NCBI GenBank assembly: GCA_965601665.1
Contig: OZ271833.1
Span: 2,170,001 to 2,234,000, forward strand
DNA from: JANQNX01 sp965601665
GTDB taxonomy: Bacteria > Pseudomonadota > Gammaproteobacteria > Eutrophobiales > Eutrophobiaceae
Length of the DNA stretch: 64,000 nucleotides
Direction: 5' to 3'
Shown here: one piece after another, positions 9,194 through 18,852 of the stretch
Layout of the letters: each line of letters opens with the position of its first letter
How positions within the stretch are numbered: the stretch's first letter is position 1
Program-made: the position numbers and the translations under genes
Notes under the pieces: generated by a model
The model's database searches: none
What the model was told of the DNA's origin: nothing
What the model saw: only the letters and a program-made list of their open reading frames with translations

Positions 9194-11169
9194 AGACAAA
9201 TGCGCTTGGCGTCGACAGCATTAGCTGGCTTGCCGCCGGCATTGTACTGGCGGGTTTACCACACTGGGAACGCCTGCCCGTGTGGATACCCGTTTTGCAC
9301 CTGCTACTGATAGGCAGTCGCATCTATGTACCATGGAAATACCCGCGTTACTGGGAGAGCCAGCAGACACTCTTAAACATTATTCGATTGCTGGTCATGT
9401 TTGGTGGCGTCATCGGTGTATATAGCACATACGGCACTTTTGCCGGTCGTGATGTGGGCATTACGCTGCTGGTTTTACTTTCCGCGCTAAAGGTCTTCGA
9501 AAGTCATAACGAACGTGACTACTATGTCTGCGCCTACCTTGGATACTTTCTTGTCATTACAAATTTCTTTTATCAACAAACGATTCCGACCGCTGTTTAT
9601 ATGTTTGTCGTTGTGATCATTATGACCACCAGTCTGATTGGCTTTAATGATTCAGATAAACGCATGACCGTGACAAAGAAAACCCGGCTGGCATTTAACA
9701 TGCTAATCCAGGCGATGCCATTATTACTTATCCTGTTCATTTTGTTTCCGCGTATAGACGGTCCATTGTGGGGGTTACCTGAAGACGCATTTAACTCCGT
9801 CACGGGTATCGATGATCAAATGACACCGGGTTCAATCAGTAAACTGAGTCAATCGGGCGAGATTGCCTTTCGCGTAAAGTTCGATGGTGAGATACCGGAT
9901 CCCGCGCAACTATACTGGCGCGGCCCTGTACTCTGGCAAACAGACGGACGTAAATGGACCCGCGGCGCAGGCAGCCGTTCTGAAGAACAGGTCAAACTGG
10001 AATACCTGGGCGAGGCCGTGCGTTATAACCAGATGCTGGAACCAACCAACAAGAAATGGATTTTTCCATTGGAAATGGCAGCCGACACCCCGGTTAACAC
10101 CTATTTCACTTACGATATGCAGTTAAAGTCCAGAGACACCATACAATCGAGAAAGGCCTTTGATGTCGTTTCTTATACAGACTATAAAATGTATGAATCT
10201 TCAAGGAATAATTTACTCAAGGCCCTGGCCCTGCCGGAACTGTATCACCAGAAAAGCCGCGCCCTGGGCGTGGAGCTGCGTGAACGCTACCAGCAGCCTG
10301 AGAAGATAGTTGAAGCGACGCTGGCCTGGTTCAGCGAACAGAATTTTAGTTACACGCTGCAACCACCGCTCAGCATCGGCGACACGATTGATGAGTTTCT
10401 ATTCGAGAACCAACAGGGTTTTTGCGAACACTACGCCGCCGCGTTTACGGTATTGATGCGATCTGCCGGCATCCCGGCGCGCGTTGTTGCCGGTTACCAG
10501 GGCGGTGAGATAAATCCTGTCGGTAACTACCTTGTTGTACGCCAGTATCATGCCCATGCATGGACAGAAGTCTGGTTGGAAGACAAGGGATGGATGCGAA
10601 TTGATCCAACACGCGCGGTGTCGCCGAACCGCATCGATCGAGGTATAGAACAGGTACTTCCGGATGAGATTGCCAGCGTTGTGCCATTGGGGATGAGCAA
10701 CAACCGGTTGATGACGCAACTCTGGCAAAAACTACGCAACGCGGTAGACAACATTAATTACCAGTGGGCGCAGTGGGTACTGGGTTACGGACCAGAAAAA
10801 CAGAAACAGCTGATGCAATTACTCGGGCTGGGACTGGTGGACTGGAAAAAATTGACCATCATTTTGTTTGCAATACTATCAGTAGCTGTGGTCGGTCTGA
10901 CTGTTTATGTCCTTTCACGTAAAACAGAAACAACGGATCCCGCCCGTGCAGCCTATGATCTTTATTGCCGGAAACTGGCGCGCCTTGGGCTGGCGCGCAG
11001 GAATGCAGAGGGACCGGATGCCTTTGCACTGCGTGTCAAGCAAACACGGCAGGACCTGGCAACTGAAGTAGACAGGATAACGGCTTTATATGTCGCCGTG
11101 CGCTATCGCTCACAACAGGCAAGGCTGGGTGAACTACAACAGGCCAGCAAGGGATTCAAACCGGCATGA
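9190..11169 (+). CDS. TgpA-like membrane transglutaminase
   Basis: 659 residues. The N-terminal third holds several membrane helices (about residues 10-190), then a large periplasmic transglutaminase-like domain, one further helix near 560-580 and a cytoplasmic C-terminal region. The catalytic triad is visible: Cys in QGFCEHYAAAF, His in YHAHAWTEVW, Asp in RIDPTR. This is the architecture of Pseudomonas TgpA (DUF3488 plus transglutaminase core), a protein needed for viability there, with an unknown periplasmic substrate. It starts at an ATGA overlap with DUF58. It converges on msbA with only six bases between the stops. Confidence 0.9.
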   Translation: MKTNALGVDSISWLAAGIVLAGLPHWERLPVWIPVLHLLLIGSRIYVPWKYPRYWESQQTLLNIIRLLVMFGGVIGVYSTYGTFAGRDVGITLLVLLSALKVFESHNERDYYVCAYLGYFLVITNFFYQQTIPTAVYMFVVVIIMTTSLIGFNDSDKRMTVTKKTRLAFNMLIQAMPLLLILFILFPRIDGPLWGLPEDAFNSVTGIDDQMTPGSISKLSQSGEIAFRVKFDGEIPDPAQLYWRGPVLWQTDGRKWTRGAGSRSEEQVKLEYLGEAVRYNQMLEPTNKKWIFPLEMAADTPVNTYFTYDMQLKSRDTIQSRKAFDVVSYTDYKMYESSRNNLLKALALPELYHQKSRALGVELRERYQQPEKIVEATLAWFSEQNFSYTLQPPLSIGDTIDEFLFENQQGFCEHYAAAFTVLMRSAGIPARVVAGYQGGEINPVGNYLVVRQYHAHAWTEVWLEDKGWMRIDPTRAVSPNRIDRGIEQVLPDEIASVVPLGMSNNRLMTQLWQKLRNAVDNINYQWAQWVLGYGPEKQKQLMQLLGLGLVDWKKLTIILFAILSVAVVGLTVYVLSRKTETTDPARAAYDLYCRKLARLGLARRNAEGPDAFALRVKQTRQDLATEVDRITALYVAVRYRSQQARLGELQQASKGFKPA

Positions 11170-11175
11170 CAACAG

Positions 11176-12951
11176 TTAACCTGTCACCGCATCTACACCG
11201 GTTCGGGGTGCAGTAAACTTGACCTGGTGCAGGCGGGCATAATGCTTGTTTAGTTTCAGCAATTCATCATGTCGCCCCTGCTCTACAATCCTGCCTTTAT
11301 CCATGACAATAATCCTGTCAGCGTTTTCTATTGTCGATAATCGATGGGCGATAATGAGGCACGTGCGACCTTTCTTGACGTTTTCCAGTGCGTCCTGGAT
11401 ATGCCTTTCTGACTTGGTGTCGAGTGCAGACGTCGCTTCATCAAGGATTAATAAACGCGCATCTTTCAATAAGGCACGGGCTATGGCAAGACGCTGCCGC
11501 TGACCGCCGGAAAGTCGCGTCCCGTCTTCGCCAACCAGGGTATCCATTTTCTCTGGTAGCTGATCGATAAAATCCATCGCAAACGCATCTGCCGCCGCCT
11601 TTCTAATCGCCGCGTCATCGGCACCCTGTAGATCACCATAGGCAATATTATTGCGTACCGAATCATTAAACAGGATGACTTCCTGGCTGACATAGGCGAT
11701 ATGTTTTCGTAACGATACCAGCGACAGTTCACGAATATCGTTATCATCATAAAGAATGCTGCCATGTTGTGGCTCATAAAAGCGGGGAATAAGGTTAGCC
11801 AGCGTGGATTTGCCACTGCCTGATTCGCCCACCAGCGCCACTGTCTCACCCGGGGCAATGGTAAAGCTGATGTCATTGAGTGCATTCTGTTCTGACAATT
11901 CGTACCTGAAACTGACATCACGAAACTCAATCTTGCCTGTTGGATTATTTAACTGTTTGCTGCCCGTGTCTCTCTCCTGTTCGGTATCCAGTAAGGTGAA
12001 CACGCTATCGCAGGCGGCAAGCCCTTTCTGTATGTGTTCATTAATACCAGCGAGTCGCTTTAATGGATCCATTAGCATCGCCATTGCTGCAAAAAACGAG
12101 GCAAAGTCGCCGACAGTCAGGTTTTCCTCTATTGCCTGCCTGGTTGCGATGGCAACGATAAGCGCAATAAAAATAGCGGTGATAAACTGTACTGATGGAC
12201 TACTGGCCTGGGCAGTAAAAATCTGCTTGTTATTGAATTGACGATGCTTGTTGGCGCTGTAAAAAAAACGCTTTTTTTCGTTCTTTACTCCACCGTATAA
12301 CTTGATAATTTTTTTTGCATCCAGCGCTTCAGCAAGCACATGATGCAGGTCTGCCATCGCTTCCTGTACATGATGGCTCATCTTGCGCAGGCGTTTTCTG
12401 ATCATCGAGATTACGCCCGCCATCATGGGCGCACCCAGTAAACTGATCGATGCCAGGAACCAGTCTATGTAAAACATCCATACGAGCAGACCAACCACTG
12501 TCAGTGCATCACGTACAAGTGTATTGATGACCGTGGTTGATGCCTGCTGTATCTGCAGAACATCGAACGTAAAACGCGAAATGATGGTACCGGAACGACT
12601 GTTGTCGTAATAGCGAAGCGGACATTCAATCAAGCGGTTAAACATTTCCAGACGCAGGTCCATGATGACCCTTGATCCCACCCACTGCAGGGCCGTGTTA
12701 CCCACATAGGCTGCGACACCACGAATAAAAAACAAGCCAACGAACAGCCAGGGCATAATAGCAATCGTATCCGGGTCCTTGTTCACCACGGCACCATCAA
12801 GCAATGGCTGCATTAATGCGGGCAATGCCGGCGCCGTTAACGCAAGGATTGCCATTGCAATGATGGACAACAGGAACGTTTTCCAGAAAGGCAGCACGTA
12901 ACCCAACAGTCTGCGATACAATGAAAAATCGTCAGATATAGTTGGGCTCAA
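11176..12951 (-). CDS. msbA: Lipid A flippase MsbA (ABC transporter)
   Basis: 591 residues from the chosen start. Six membrane helices in the N-terminal half are followed by a nucleotide-binding domain with Walker A GESGSGKST, signature LSGGQRQRLAIARALL and Walker B LLILDEATSALDT. MsbA homodimers flip lipid A-core across the inner membrane. The start is taken as a TTG preceded by AAGGAG at six bases, which gives near-standard length (E. coli 582). A GTG 21 codons upstream is also in frame but lacks a ribosome-binding site and would add an unlikely Cys/Lys-rich leader. There is no lpxK next to it, unlike in E. coli. Confidence 0.9.
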   Translation of the reverse strand: MSPTISDDFSLYRRLLGYVLPFWKTFLLSIIAMAILALTAPALPALMQPLLDGAVVNKDPDTIAIMPWLFVGLFFIRGVAAYVGNTALQWVGSRVIMDLRLEMFNRLIECPLRYYDNSRSGTIISRFTFDVLQIQQASTTVINTLVRDALTVVGLLVWMFYIDWFLASISLLGAPMMAGVISMIRKRLRKMSHHVQEAMADLHHVLAEALDAKKIIKLYGGVKNEKKRFFYSANKHRQFNNKQIFTAQASSPSVQFITAIFIALIVAIATRQAIEENLTVGDFASFFAAMAMLMDPLKRLAGINEHIQKGLAACDSVFTLLDTEQERDTGSKQLNNPTGKIEFRDVSFRYELSEQNALNDISFTIAPGETVALVGESGSGKSTLANLIPRFYEPQHGSILYDDNDIRELSLVSLRKHIAYVSQEVILFNDSVRNNIAYGDLQGADDAAIRKAAADAFAMDFIDQLPEKMDTLVGEDGTRLSGGQRQRLAIARALLKDARLLILDEATSALDTKSERHIQDALENVKKGRTCLIIAHRLSTIENADRIIVMDKGRIVEQGRHDELLKLNKHYARLHQVKFTAPRTGVDAVTG

Positions 12952-13077
12952 ATTATTCTCCTTGTAAATCAGAGTTTTATATGGCTTATAATGCCTACAG
13001 CATGAATCAAGCACAAGTTGCCGGCATGGGTATTTGCAGGGCAGCTCAAAATCAGCCTAGAGGATAAGTGATATACC

Positions 13078-13953
13078 ATGTCAGTGAAACATCCCATCGT
13101 TGCCGTGACCGGCTCATCCGGTGCAGGCACCAGTGCAGTCAAGGATGCGTTTCAATACATCTTTAACAAGCACAACATCGATGCCGCGGTTATCGAGGGC
13201 GATTGCTTTCACAAGTATAACCGTATTGAAATGGAATACCTCAGCCGCGAAGCACACGAGCAGGGATACAACCTCACGCACTTTGGGCCCGAAGGTAACC
13301 TGTTTGAAGAACTGGAAAGCGTATTTAAAAATTACAGTGAGAATGGCGCCGGCAAGCGCCGATACTATATCCATGACGCGCGAGAAGCACAGCAACATGG
13401 TTCACCACCGGGCACGCTTACCGAATGGGAGCCGCTACCTGAAGATACTGATTTATTATTTTACGAGGGATTACATGGCAGCGTTGTGGCCGACAAGATT
13501 AATGTCGCACAGTATGTCGATCTGCTGATTGGTGTGACGCCGATTATCAACCTGGAATGGATGCAGAAAATTCACCGGGATCGGGAAATTCGTGGCTACA
13601 GCGCTGAAGACGCGACTAATTTAATTCTCGACAGGATGCATGACTACGTGCATTACATTACCCCACAGTTCTCCAATACCGATATTAATTTTCAGCGCGT
13701 TCCGACCATTGATACGTCAAATCCCTTTGCCGCCACGTATATACCAAGCAACGATGAGAGTTTCATGGTTATTCATATCCGCAATACAGACAAGATTAAA
13801 TGTGATTATCGTCACCTGCTGGAGATGCTGGACGGCGCCATGATGTCCAGTCCGGAAACCATTATTGTGCCGGCTGGCAAGATGGTATTTGCCATGCAAT
13901 TGATCCTGACCCCCGTCATCACCAAACTGATGGCCGAAAAAACCCGCTCATAG
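13078..13953 (+). CDS. prkB: Phosphoribulokinase family protein PrkB
   Basis: 291 residues, class I phosphoribulokinase fold. The P-loop is GSSGAGTSAVK (about residues 12-22), the substrate loop includes GDCFHKYNR and the Walker B-like region is LLFYEGLHG. Sequence features such as HFGPEGN, PGTLTEWEPLPEDTD and PFAATYIPSNDESF resemble E. coli PrkB more than the Calvin-cycle CbbP enzymes. It therefore does not by itself show CO2 fixation, and no RuBisCO gene is in the window. An AGAGGA stretch lies upstream of the ATG. An orphan ParA gene follows after 73 bases. Confidence 0.85.
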   Translation: MSVKHPIVAVTGSSGAGTSAVKDAFQYIFNKHNIDAAVIEGDCFHKYNRIEMEYLSREAHEQGYNLTHFGPEGNLFEELESVFKNYSENGAGKRRYYIHDAREAQQHGSPPGTLTEWEPLPEDTDLLFYEGLHGSVVADKINVAQYVDLLIGVTPIINLEWMQKIHRDREIRGYSAEDATNLILDRMHDYVHYITPQFSNTDINFQRVPTIDTSNPFAATYIPSNDESFMVIHIRNTDKIKCDYRHLLEMLDGAMMSSPETIIVPAGKMVFAMQLILTPVITKLMAEKTRS

Positions 13954-14026
13954 GGATCTTGGGCATGAAATTTTCCTGTTTTTTCTATACCATGCGCGTC
14001 TCATCACACACTGATACACTAACCTG

Positions 14027-14686
14027 ATGCGTACTATCGTTGTTTTAAATCCCAAAGGCGGATGTGGCAAAAGCACACTGGCTACCAATATAGCCAGCTT
14101 TTTTGCCATGCATGACCAGAAAGTGACACTGGCTGATTGTGATCCACAGGGCTCCAGTGAGGATTGGCTCGCGGTTCGCCCGTCAAACTATAAACAGATA
14201 AACAGTGCACCCCTATCCGGCAACTCATTACAAATACCGCAAGACACCGAGGTATTGATTTTCGATACGCCGGCAGCAGTGGATGACGAACGCCTGAAAA
14301 AATTTCTCAGTCAGGCACAGACCATGGTTATGCCTGTTATTGCTTCACCGGTAGATATGCGCGCCGCTGAACGTTTTATCAAGGAATTGTTCTCCCTAAA
14401 GGGAACGATCAATAACAAGATCAAGATTGCGACGGTGGCAAATCGGGTCAGGGAAGATACCTTGATTGCAGCACAACTGGAACACTACTTACAAAGTATT
14501 AAATTACCCAATGGTAAAAAATTACCATTTATGACCATGCTCAGGCAAAGTCAGAATTACATCAGGGCTGCTGAACAAGGTATCAGCATTTTTGAACTTC
14601 CACCGCATAAGACTTATTACGATAGAGAACAATGGGACCCATTGTTACGCTGGCTTACCAGTAGTAAAAGCCTGCCCGCAAACTAG
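14027..14686 (+). CDS. Orphan ParA-family ATPase
   Basis: 219 residues. The deviant Walker A motif NPKGGCGKSTLATN starts at residue 8, the switch I region reads DCDPQGSS, and IFDTPA is the Walker B equivalent. These mark ParA/MinD-type ATPases, which position cargo such as chromosomes, plasmids, chemoreceptor clusters or microcompartments. No ParB or parS-like gene is adjacent, so it is not the chromosomal par locus. It lies between prkB and an iron-sulfur flavoprotein gene. The cargo is unknown. No clear ribosome-binding site precedes the ATG. Confidence 0.88.
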   Translation: MRTIVVLNPKGGCGKSTLATNIASFFAMHDQKVTLADCDPQGSSEDWLAVRPSNYKQINSAPLSGNSLQIPQDTEVLIFDTPAAVDDERLKKFLSQAQTMVMPVIASPVDMRAAERFIKELFSLKGTINNKIKIATVANRVREDTLIAAQLEHYLQSIKLPNGKKLPFMTMLRQSQNYIRAAEQGISIFELPPHKTYYDREQWDPLLRWLTSSKSLPAN

Positions 14687-14716
14687 ACTTTTTTTAACAA
14701 TCAGTACCTTTTACCT

Positions 14717-15727
14717 ATGAGTTTCAAGGCAACACTGGCCAACCAGGATATATCTTTTGCCATCGAAAACAATGAAACTGTTCTCGAGGCGGCATTACGA
14801 CAAAATATCAGCTTGCCCTACGGCTGTCGTAATGGCGCCTGCGGCGCCTGTAAGGCAAAGCTGGCAAGTGGCACGGTTCACTACGATAACGGTTTACCGT
14901 CGGCCATTACTGAACAGGATCAGGCTTGTGGGCAAGCACTATTGTGTTCTGCACGACCGGAAAGCGACCTCGTCATCGAAGCACGAACGGTGGACGCAGC
15001 CGGTGATATCAGTATACGAAAGTTGCCATGCCGGGTGACCAGTTGCGAAAAGCTCAGCAAGGATGTCATTCGTCTGTTTCTTGAATTACCTAAAACAGAA
15101 CGATTGCAATTTCTCGCGGGTCAGTATATCGACATATTAATGAGCGGCGATAAACGGCGCTCGTTTTCAATGGCAAACCCGCCGCATAAGGATCAGCAGA
15201 TCGAGTTACATGTCCGCTATTATGATGGCGGTGTGTTTTCGGAGTATGCGTTCAATGATCTACAGGAAAAAGCCCTGTTGCGAATTGAGGGGCCGTTAGG
15301 CTCGTTCACACTTAAGGAAACAGGGCGTCCAATGATAATGGTCGCCGGTGGCACCGGTTTTGCGCCAATCAAGAGCCTGATCGAACACGCGCTTCATGTT
15401 GATGACAAGCGTGACATATTCCTCTATTGGGGCGTACGCGGCGAAAGTGACCTGTATTTAAACAACATGGCAATAGAGTGGGCGGCACAAAATGAACACA
15501 TTCATTATGTCCCCGTATTGTCAGAGGTCGATAGCGATACGGAATGGTCAGGCAAACAAGGCTTTGTTCACGAGGCAGTGCTTGCAGATTTCAGTGACTT
15601 GTCCGGATACGATGTCTATGCCTGTGGACCACCGCCCATGATTAACGCGATCGTGGAAACACTACCCGAACAGGGATTGAATAAGGAAAATATCTATTCT
15701 GATTCATTCGAGTTTGCTACCAGCTAG
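14717..15727 (+). CDS. Ferredoxin-flavin-NAD(P)H reductase (AscD/CDP-glucoseen reductase-like)
   Basis: 336 residues in three domains. The plant-type [2Fe-2S] ferredoxin domain has C37, C42, C45 and C77 (CRNGACGAC...LLC). The FAD domain has RRSFSMANPP. The NAD(P)H domain has MVAGGTGFAPIKS and YACGPPPMI. This order matches proteins annotated as CDP-6-deoxy-3,4-glucoseen reductase and various oxygenase reductases. No dehydratase or oxygenase partner lies nearby, so the electron acceptor is open. The start has no strong ribosome-binding site. Confidence 0.85.
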   Translation: MSFKATLANQDISFAIENNETVLEAALRQNISLPYGCRNGACGACKAKLASGTVHYDNGLPSAITEQDQACGQALLCSARPESDLVIEARTVDAAGDISIRKLPCRVTSCEKLSKDVIRLFLELPKTERLQFLAGQYIDILMSGDKRRSFSMANPPHKDQQIELHVRYYDGGVFSEYAFNDLQEKALLRIEGPLGSFTLKETGRPMIMVAGGTGFAPIKSLIEHALHVDDKRDIFLYWGVRGESDLYLNNMAIEWAAQNEHIHYVPVLSEVDSDTEWSGKQGFVHEAVLADFSDLSGYDVYACGPPPMINAIVETLPEQGLNKENIYSDSFEFATS

Positions 15728-15732
15728 TTTGA

Positions 15733-16926
15733 CTAGGCCGGTGGCGTGCTTGTAGCCAGCGTTAATCCCTTTTGGTAACACGCTGCTGCCTGTTCCTGTT
15801 CACCTTCATGTTCATGCAGTTTGGCAAACTCATAGTAGGCTTCCGGGTTTGGTTGTACATCAAGGCTTTCCTGCAAATAATCACGCGCCTTACCCCAGAG
15901 CCTGTTACGCATGCAGATTCTTCCCAGCGTTAATAGCAATACCGCATCGCGGGCATGACTGGCAAGATAGGATTCGGCTACCTGTAACTGCTTATTCAGA
16001 TCCTTACCACCAACAAGTCCATATAGACGTATCAGGATTCCATCCCATTGCTTCTTCAAAGCAGTCCTGAGTAATTCCTCACAATCCTCGGTATTCTCAA
16101 ACCTCAGTCGTTCCGTGACGTAGACCTCAATCAGGTAAAAATGCTGCTTCAGTTTTTTTGGAATCGAGTTCCAGACCTCATTCAGTCTTTCAAGGTTCTG
16201 CATCCCGCCCGCTTTTTTCATCAAGCCAGCATAGGCTTCAAGCTGCTTGGCCTCAATCTCTGCGCGTGAATACAGCCCGGTTTTTTCAACAGCAGGAATC
16301 AGTTTCAGCATGGATGTCCAATCCTGCAAATCGGTATAGGTATTAATAAGCAGTTGTTTGACCTGAGCCTGATCCGGCTGTTTGTTTTGTAAATGCTTCA
16401 GTGTCGCCAGTGCCTGTTCGGTTTGTTTCTGTTCGAGCTGTAATTCTGCCTGCGTTATACCTACTGCAAGACTTGCATCGGGGTTTTTTTGATAAGCAAG
16501 TTTTAGCAGGTCATCACGTCTTTCAATCGCGCCTTGTTCCTGCGCTGCACGGGCAGCATAAAGGTAGTTGATATAAGGAGAACGACCATAAGGTGCTGCA
16601 CGTTTGAAATCGCGCTCTGCTTTTTTCCATTTACCTTCTGTCATATTAATGAGCCCATCAGTAAGGTATTTTTCCGCGCGACGCTGGCGCCTGTGCAATC
16701 GCCATTTCTTTATATCCGCTGGCATCTCGATGAACCGCATCAGGCTACGACAGACAAAATAGAGAATAATGAAACCCAGAAACAACGCGATCACGAACAA
16801 GGTCGCACTGGTTTGAATGGTCCAGCCCGCCAACGTCATGACCACGTAACCGGTATCAGATCCGGCCAATGAGCCAATAAATACGGCTACCAGCAATGCA
16901 ACCAGGCTATAAAGAAGTACCTTCAT
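15733..16926 (-). CDS. hemY: HemY protein, TPR membrane protein
   Basis: 397 residues. Two membrane helices at about residues 5-60 are followed by a helical, TPR-type soluble domain. Gammaproteobacterial HemY is an accessory protein of the heme operon, not the oxygen-dependent protoporphyrinogen oxidase of the same name. The start overlaps the hemX stop (TAATG), showing translational coupling, and it is the last gene of hemCDXY. Its exact role is unsettled. Confidence 0.9.
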   Translation of the reverse strand: MKVLLYSLVALLVAVFIGSLAGSDTGYVVMTLAGWTIQTSATLFVIALFLGFIILYFVCRSLMRFIEMPADIKKWRLHRRQRRAEKYLTDGLINMTEGKWKKAERDFKRAAPYGRSPYINYLYAARAAQEQGAIERRDDLLKLAYQKNPDASLAVGITQAELQLEQKQTEQALATLKHLQNKQPDQAQVKQLLINTYTDLQDWTSMLKLIPAVEKTGLYSRAEIEAKQLEAYAGLMKKAGGMQNLERLNEVWNSIPKKLKQHFYLIEVYVTERLRFENTEDCEELLRTALKKQWDGILIRLYGLVGGKDLNKQLQVAESYLASHARDAVLLLTLGRICMRNRLWGKARDYLQESLDVQPNPEAYYEFAKLHEHEGEQEQAAACYQKGLTLATSTPPA

Positions 16927-18065
16927 TATTCTTCGCTTTCTTGCTGCTGTTGTTGTTGCTGACTTGTTCTGCGGGCCAGCGCTTTCACAGATTCGATAGA
17001 TGAACTGATATCTATATTAGGAAAGGCCAGCTCAATACGACTCATTTTTTGCAGGGAGTCGGACACGTTTCGCACTGACGCATCAGACTTGTCAAAATAG
17101 TTTTGCAACCAGTCCTGGAGGTGCTCAATGGATGCATTGAAATTCCCGGTATCACGGTTGAATACTGCAAAGCGGGCATTGGCAAGCTCCAGCTTGATAT
17201 TGGAACGAAGAAAATAAATTTCATCAGGCAGTAGCAGGGTCTTACTGATATCCTGGTCACGTGAAATAATAACCAGGCTCTTTAGCTCTGCCCAAACCAG
17301 TCGAAAAAATTCGCTGATCTTGTTCTCTGCATCGGCAGCCGGCTTAACCTCTTCAAATTCAGGGGCGGAAACAATAACGTCCTCCCTTACTGGCAGACTA
17401 TCAACACGTTTTATCAGGTCTGACAGGAACAGCCCCAGACCACTCAGGTCCGCCTGGTTTAATGAGCGCAGGGAATTCATATCAGCAATGATTTGTTCCC
17501 TGACTTGCAGGGCACCCGGCACGGTAAGGTTTTGCAGACGCAGATCTGCCGTTTCCATTGCCTTAAGCGCCGTAGCAACATCATTATTCAATTGCAGCCT
17601 GTAATTCGCGATGGTGAGTAGATGTTCTATTTCAGCAAGTGCAAATTCTTCATTAAGCTCTATCGTTTCAGTTACCGGCTCGGGAATTAGTTCGCGCAAA
17701 CTATCCTGGCGCTTAGCCAGGGCATCCAGCCTGTTATTGATGTCGGTGAAACCGGAGCGACTCTTTCCAATTTCCTCCTCAAGCCCTGTCACAATAGCCT
17801 TGATATCTTCATCAGCACTGCTTGATGTATCCAGTGATGCAACGAACTGCTCAAATTGCTTGTAGTTATAGGCTGCCAGTGCAGTCGCACCGCCGGCGAT
17901 AATAAAGACAAGAAAAACAAGGAAGCCGCCACCCGACTTTCTTTTTTCTTCAGGTTTCACTTCTTCATAGACAATTTCGTCAGCGACGTTTTCTTCAACA
18001 GTCTTTTCAGGTGCATCAGCACCGGAATCATCGTTGGGCTGTTTGTCTTTGCTTGCATCCGTCAT
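16926..18065 (-). CDS. hemX: HemX-like membrane protein
   Basis: 379 residues. An acidic, Lys/Glu-rich cytoplasmic segment (1-43) precedes one membrane helix (about 44-66), then a long periplasmic part with a coiled-coil stretch around 80-125. The C-terminus ends in a run of seven glutamines and SEE. HemX of this family is often labelled uroporphyrinogen-III C-methyltransferase, but it lacks a SAM-methyltransferase domain here. It overlaps both hemD (ATGA) and hemY, so it belongs to one tightly coupled transcript. Function is not established. Confidence 0.9.
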   Translation of the reverse strand: MTDASKDKQPNDDSGADAPEKTVEENVADEIVYEEVKPEEKRKSGGGFLVFLVFIIAGGATALAAYNYKQFEQFVASLDTSSSADEDIKAIVTGLEEEIGKSRSGFTDINNRLDALAKRQDSLRELIPEPVTETIELNEEFALAEIEHLLTIANYRLQLNNDVATALKAMETADLRLQNLTVPGALQVREQIIADMNSLRSLNQADLSGLGLFLSDLIKRVDSLPVREDVIVSAPEFEEVKPAADAENKISEFFRLVWAELKSLVIISRDQDISKTLLLPDEIYFLRSNIKLELANARFAVFNRDTGNFNASIEHLQDWLQNYFDKSDASVRNVSDSLQKMSRIELAFPNIDISSSIESVKALARRTSQQQQQQQESEE

Positions 18066-18850
18066 GTATGCGCTATCTCCAGTAGATCCAGGGTTGCTTT
18101 ACATAACCCGCTATCGTTCATTTCGCTGGTCACGATAATATTACCTGTGAAGCCGTGCTCACTGGCACATACGGCATTTCTCGCCGACATAACAACCAGG
18201 GGCGTTTGTAGCAGTGTTTGTCGTTTAGCATCAGGCGTCAAGTTAACGAGATTTTCAATACTCTCATTACTGGTCACAATGATCGCATCTGGTGCTACCT
18301 GTTGCCACAAGCGACTAGTCTCGTTTGTATCATATTGTGGCGTATTACGCATGTAGACCTCCGCTATTTCTACACTGGCGCCGCGTTCTGTCAGCGTATC
18401 GACCAATAACCCGCGGCCACCCTGACCGCGAACCAGCAAAATACTGGTGTCGACAACCATTTCGGCTTGCAATTCCGGCATGGACAGCAGTGCTTCACTA
18501 TCAGCGCCACCACTTGCGTGCAGGACATTAGTCAAACCATGTTGCTGCAGCATAGAGGCAGTGCTGCCTCCTATTGCGACGATCAGCGTGTCGTGTGGTA
18601 CAGATGCCACGTCCAGGTAATGTTGAATTGACAGCGCCACGGCATTTTGACTGACAAAAACAAGCAGTTGATAGCGGGCAATGTTACCGAATATGGATGT
18701 CAACCTGTCAGATCCGGTTATGGGCTGGATCTCGATAACGGGGAAACGCACAACATGTAATCCGGCACCAGTCAGCAAATTGCTTACACCGTCTGCCTGG
18801 TGTGAAGGGCGGGTTACCCAGACATTTGCACTTGCTGCAGAAGTTGACAC
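18062..18850 (-). CDS. hemD: Uroporphyrinogen-III synthase HemD
   Basis: 262 residues, the usual HemD length. HemD cyclises hydroxymethylbilane to uroporphyrinogen III. The family is very variable; recognisable elements are the N-terminal VWVTRPSHQADG, the FVSQNAV segment and the later IVTSNESIENL. Position immediately after hemC and before hemX is decisive. It begins at GTG, two bases after the hemC stop. Confidence 0.9.
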   Translation of the reverse strand: MSTSAASANVWVTRPSHQADGVSNLLTGAGLHVVRFPVIEIQPITGSDRLTSIFGNIARYQLLVFVSQNAVALSIQHYLDVASVPHDTLIVAIGGSTASMLQQHGLTNVLHASGGADSEALLSMPELQAEMVVDTSILLVRGQGGRGLLVDTLTERGASVEIAEVYMRNTPQYDTNETSRLWQQVAPDAIIVTSNESIENLVNLTPDAKRQTLLQTPLVVMSARNAVCASEHGFTGNIIVTSEMNDSGLCKATLDLLEIAHT

Positions 18851-18852
18851 GT

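Noticed and set aside
13078..13953. Phosphoribulokinase gene as evidence of Calvin-cycle autotrophy
   Set aside because: Sequence details fit E. coli-type PrkB better than CbbP, and no RuBisCO or other cbb gene is present in the window.
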